Source: Coriolopsis trogii | Lineage: Eukaryota; Basidiomycota; Agaricomycetes; Polyporales; Polyporaceae | DNA: 64,000 nt | Direction: 5' to 3' | Assembly: GCA_020543525.1 (NCBI GenBank) | Contig: JAHYIO010000031.1 | Location: 1,240,001 to 1,304,000, forward strand | Shown: positions 60,913 through 64,000 of the stretch, piece by piece | Numbering within the stretch: position 1 is the first letter of the stretch | Layout of the letters: each line of letters begins with the position of its first letter | The notes under the pieces: model-generated | What the model saw: only the letters and a program-made list of their open reading frames with translations | Told to the model about the DNA's origin: nothing | Database searches by the model: none | Translations under genes and position numbers: made by a program

Positions 60913-63299
60913 TCACAAACCACTGCTGCCTTGGACGAACTCGGGTAGGGGGGTCTTTGCTTGGATGGTGAAGTCATAATCCTTGTTGATGATCTGAAGG
61001 TCGCGTAGTTGATGGTGCCTGAGAGTCTGCAGCCATGCGCGGTTGTAACAGTTGCGCCAGAGGCCTACAGCGGGTGTATCTAACATGGATCGCGGGGGAT
61101 TGCCCACCATCCGGATACAAGGCGGACTGCCGCCCAGCTTGGCCTTCACGGGAGATGTTTCCCAATCGTCGATATACTCATCGTCGAGTTTGCGAAGGAA
61201 CGTGCGGAGCTCCAAGCTCATCCAGTCTGACTAAATAATGTGGAAGCAATTCTTGCGGTTGTACCGACGACCAACCTTGGTGTCAGTCTCGTCCTCACTG
61301 AGATTCACAGGCCTCAACCGTGTCAACAAGTCAATGTGCTCGTCATACTCGCGGTCGACAACCAGGCCAAGCCGATGTGTGTGCAGCTGGAAATACCATG
61401 AGGTCTCAAAGCAGACTGTTAGTAATATGTGTACACACCGTTGCTCTTCATGATTTGGCCCGATTTTGACTAGCGATCTTGTCCTCTTTGTCGGCATCAA
61501 GGAGCTTACGGATCCACTGGACACGGGCCCAACAATACTCTATGTGTGCATCCAATGCCACACCGGGGTGATAATCCGTCCAATAACGCTCAGGGAACGT
61601 CAAGTCCTTCTTACAATAGCTGCCACCGGCAAGCGCCTGCCTGAGGTGGCAAATGAAGTACTCCCATGCCTCGAGATTGAAGGTGAAGCCCGTCCACGAC
61701 TCATTGAAGTCAACACGGAAGCTCTTGGTTGTGAAGTATTCCTGATCTGTTGGATGTCTGTCATAAGCATTGAGCTTGGCCTCAGTCAGAGATGGGCAGT
61801 TCTTCACCATATCAGTGTATGTGCGCGCACACAGCAGCTTCCTGAGATGTGTGCATACAACCCTCTGCGAACCATGAGCACATGGAGTAAGGGTTTGACG
61901 TGTCGAGAAGACTTATGGCTTGACGATTTAGGTACTCTTGTTCCACTGCCATCACAGCCTCAGTCTCCTCGCCCGTACGACTTCTGCTGTCCTCTACTGC
62001 TGGGATGATCATGCGTGAGGATTTGGCACGCGAGGCCTTAGCAGCACGACATTTCGCGACCGACTTCTTAGCGTGGAGAACAGGTGTGGTGGTAACTTGT
62101 TCTAGACGACTGATACGTTTGTCCATCTTCCTGAAGATGCTCATGATGGCGCCGCTATGGAACGGCTTGAAACCAGAGCATGATGTGGACTGAGAAGCAA
62201 GAACTCACTTGTGTTTCCGATTCTCTGTGATCATTTGGTTCATCTGGTCGACAAGATGGAGTGCAAGTCTCCCAGAGCTGATGTTGTTGTGTGCTCGGTT
62301 TCCCCATCATCTATGGGAGGATCGCTCTATGCCTCCCATTGCATCATGCTCGTCTCCATCATCTTCACCATCCTCGGCCATGTCCCTATCATCCTCACCT
62401 TCATCCTTCTTGTCCTTGTCCTCGTTGTCCTCTCCCTCGTTGTCCTCGTCGTCGTCCCTCTCCTCCTTGTCCCTCTTGTCCTTGTCCCTCTCGTTGTCAT
62501 CGTTGTTGTTGTCCTCATCCCTCATCTCGTTGTCATTGCGCATCTACCATGGCTTTAGAACACAGTGTACCGTGTACGCCAAAGAGTACTCACAGCATTC
62601 TTGATCATTTCATCTAGCTTTTCATCGAAAGTTCTGTCATCGCTCTCATGCTGCGCTCTGTGCTTCTGCCATCTGTCCCTACCATCCTGCTCTTGCTTAT
62701 GCTGCACCAGCTGCCCCTGCCATGGCTGCCTCTGCCGTGGCTCACTTTCACCGTCATCCTCTCCAACAACATCTTCTGCTCGTCGCTCAGATTCTCGGTC
62801 GACATCATCCATGATGGTGTCCTGAAGGTGCGTCAACACCGTTGACAGTACAATGGGTAAAAGAAAAATGCTCACCTCTTCGAGGCTCGCAGACGCAACT
62901 TGAGCCAAACGGCGTCTTGTCAGAACATTTCCGGACCTGCTTGGCAGGCTGCTGATGCAATCGGTAGATTGAGAAGGTAATTGTGATTGAGAGTCAAGGG
63001 TAGGGACAGGCAGGGCGGGAGCGGTGTAGTACTGTGTCATCGGGAAATACCCGTATTAAGGATGGTATCCATAACCGGGCGGCGCTGTGTAGTTAGGAGC
63101 GAGATAAGGTTGATATGGAGAAGGGTGCAGGCAGCGGAGGTGGTGGCAATGGATGCAGTGGTGGCAGCGGATGCGCGTTCTGAGGAACAATCAGCTGAGA
63201 CTGGTGCTGTGGCTGCCGGCGAGGTGCAGGTGCAGGTACAGGTACAGGCGCAGGCGCAGGAGCAGGTGGTGCCGGCACAGGTGCAGGTGCAGGAGCAGT

Positions 63300-63338
<39 letters not shown>

Positions 63339-63982
63339 GGACAGAAGGAGACAAGGCTGCAACTTCTGTGCATTCTGTGCTGCACGCCTTACCATGAGAG
63401 TCAATTCTGCGGGAGATAGCTCTGTACCTAATGCTGTCTTTTGCGGTTTCTGCTTCTTTGTCAGGGGGAGAGGAGATCCGGCTTGACCAGCTGCAAGAGC
63501 AGTCGGATTTTGGTACGCTGCACGTTCTCTTCTCGCATTTCGCGAGGTATTATGAGGACTCAGATTTGTTCCAGCAGAACTCTCTGTGATCTGATACAAA
63601 GAGAATATGTCAAAACCCATCAACATATCGCACAAAAAGAAGGACATACAGTTTCGCCCGATTGCTCCTTGCCAGCGCCCATTCAAGGATGCCTGGCCAC
63701 CCCCACTGCCTTCTTCTTACCACGTTTTGACGGTTTAGGCTTCTCCTTGGGTGGTGGTGGATTGATTTCAAATGAGGGCAGTTGAGGAGATGGTGGAGGT
63801 TGTGGTGATGGTGGAGGAGGAGGTGGTGGTGGTAGTGGAGGAGGAGGATGAGGAAGAGGAGGGGGTCTGTTCCCACCAGACTGGGAGTCAGACTTGGGCG
63901 GTGCTGTTGCTGGCGTCTCCAACTCAGGACAATCAGTGGGAGGATGGCAGGGAGGAGTAGGGGCAAACTCAGGGACGTCCAT
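60913..63982 (-). pseudogene. Broken multi-exon gene of a repeat-associated basidiomycete family (function unknown)
   Basis: Reading from MDVPEFAPTPP (63982) the product begins with a proline-rich segment, then NTSRNARRERAAYQNPTALA, TELSPAELTLMVRRAAQNAQ and an Ala-Pro repeat. Next come SESDE-type charged segments (VDRESERRAEDVVGEDDG; a Lys/Asp/Glu run at 62.3-62.5 kb), a helical KMDKRISRLEQV part, and the conserved-looking C-terminus GFTFNLEAWEYFICHLRQAL, NLSEDETDTKVGRRYNRKN, LRTFLRKLDDEY and NPPRSMLDTPAVGLWRNCYN. Three stops lie in frame: TGA at 62309-62307, TGA at 61450-61448 and TAG at 61233-61231, with matching protein continuing past each. I associate the C-terminal pattern with hypothetical proteins expanded in Agaricomycetes near transposons; no enzymatic domain is evident. 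The 5' end may extend past the window. Confidence 0.62.
63210..63345. repeat. Hexanucleotide (GCAGGA/GCAGGT)n tract
   Basis: About 20 units of GCAGGA, GCAGGT and variants (ACAGGT, GCAGGC). On the minus strand it encodes an Ala-Pro dipeptide repeat inside the broken gene. The last six units are nearly perfect, implying recent slippage. Confidence 0.85.
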
Positions 63983-64000
63983 TGGTGCTTTTGAGAGTGG

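Noticed and set aside
62307..62558. Acidic and hydrophobic ORFs over 62.2-62.6 kb as separate genes
   Set aside because: They are alternative frames of a simple Asp/Glu/Lys repeat inside the broken minus-strand gene.

Overview
The window is a stretch of basidiomycete (Agaricomycete-type) nuclear DNA. The evidence is dense small spliceosomal introns (about 45-80 nt, GT-AG), a fused GATase/IGPS/PRAI tryptophan gene, a fungal G-alpha subunit, a Zn(II)2Cys6 regulator, GH18 chitinases, an ArAE/DUF2421 membrane protein, and a tRNA-Ser(CGA) that carries an intron. Nearly every gene is multi-exon, so coding coordinates below are spans from start codon to stop codon. Splice sites were read by eye from GT/AG signals and protein continuity.

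Layout. 0-0.4 kb: an ~86-bp tandem repeat. 0.6-3.7 kb: phospholipid:diacylglycerol acyltransferase (+), with 18 exons including micro-exons of 9, 5 and 6 nt. 4.0-6.6 kb: a flavin-dependent halogenase (-) with both diagnostic halogenase motifs. 8.3-9.5 kb: a sensor-like membrane protein (+). 10.1-13.3 kb: trifunctional TRP1 (+), split by a 794-nt intron. 13.4 kb: tRNA-Ser(CGA), followed 60 bp later by a long inverted repeat. 15.6-17.2 kb: G-alpha (-). 17.8-20.6 kb: BCS1-like AAA ATPase (-). 23.7-24.5 kb: Dap1/MAPR haem-binding protein (-). 25.1-25.8 kb: an unknown ORF (+). 26.0-27.5 kb: a Rossmann-fold NAD(P)-binding protein (+). 27.7-30.7 kb: API5-like ARM/HEAT protein (+). 31.1-32.8 kb: butanediol-dehydrogenase-like zinc alcohol dehydrogenase (-). 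33.3-37.8 kb: ArAE/DUF2421 protein (-). 38.1-41.8 kb: two tandem GH18 chitinases (+). 47.6-49.9 kb: a Zn2Cys6 regulator (+). 51.0-52.2 kb: an OB-fold protein (-), head to head with ribosomal protein eL14 (52.4-53.2 kb, +).

At about 53.5 kb the character changes abruptly. From 53.5 to 56.9 kb the DNA is AT-rich, has no convincing ORF and is almost devoid of CpG. From 57 to 64 kb there is repeat-rich DNA: a 21-bp minisatellite, a ~730-bp foldback structure whose two arms differ mainly by CpG-to-TpG/CpA changes, and a multi-exon lineage-type gene (60.9-64.0 kb, -) broken by three in-frame stops, each one C-to-T step from a sense codon. The simplest reading is a gene-rich arm running into a cytosine-methylated, decaying transposon/heterochromatin block.

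The genes do not form one pathway. Local relations that can be inferred are a duplicated chitinase locus sharing a promoter block with the divergently transcribed ArAE gene, a TRP1 promoter with a Gcn4/Cpc1 site, and a divergent OB-fold/eL14 promoter. The halogenase stands alone, with no visible synthase, cyclase or P450 within the window.
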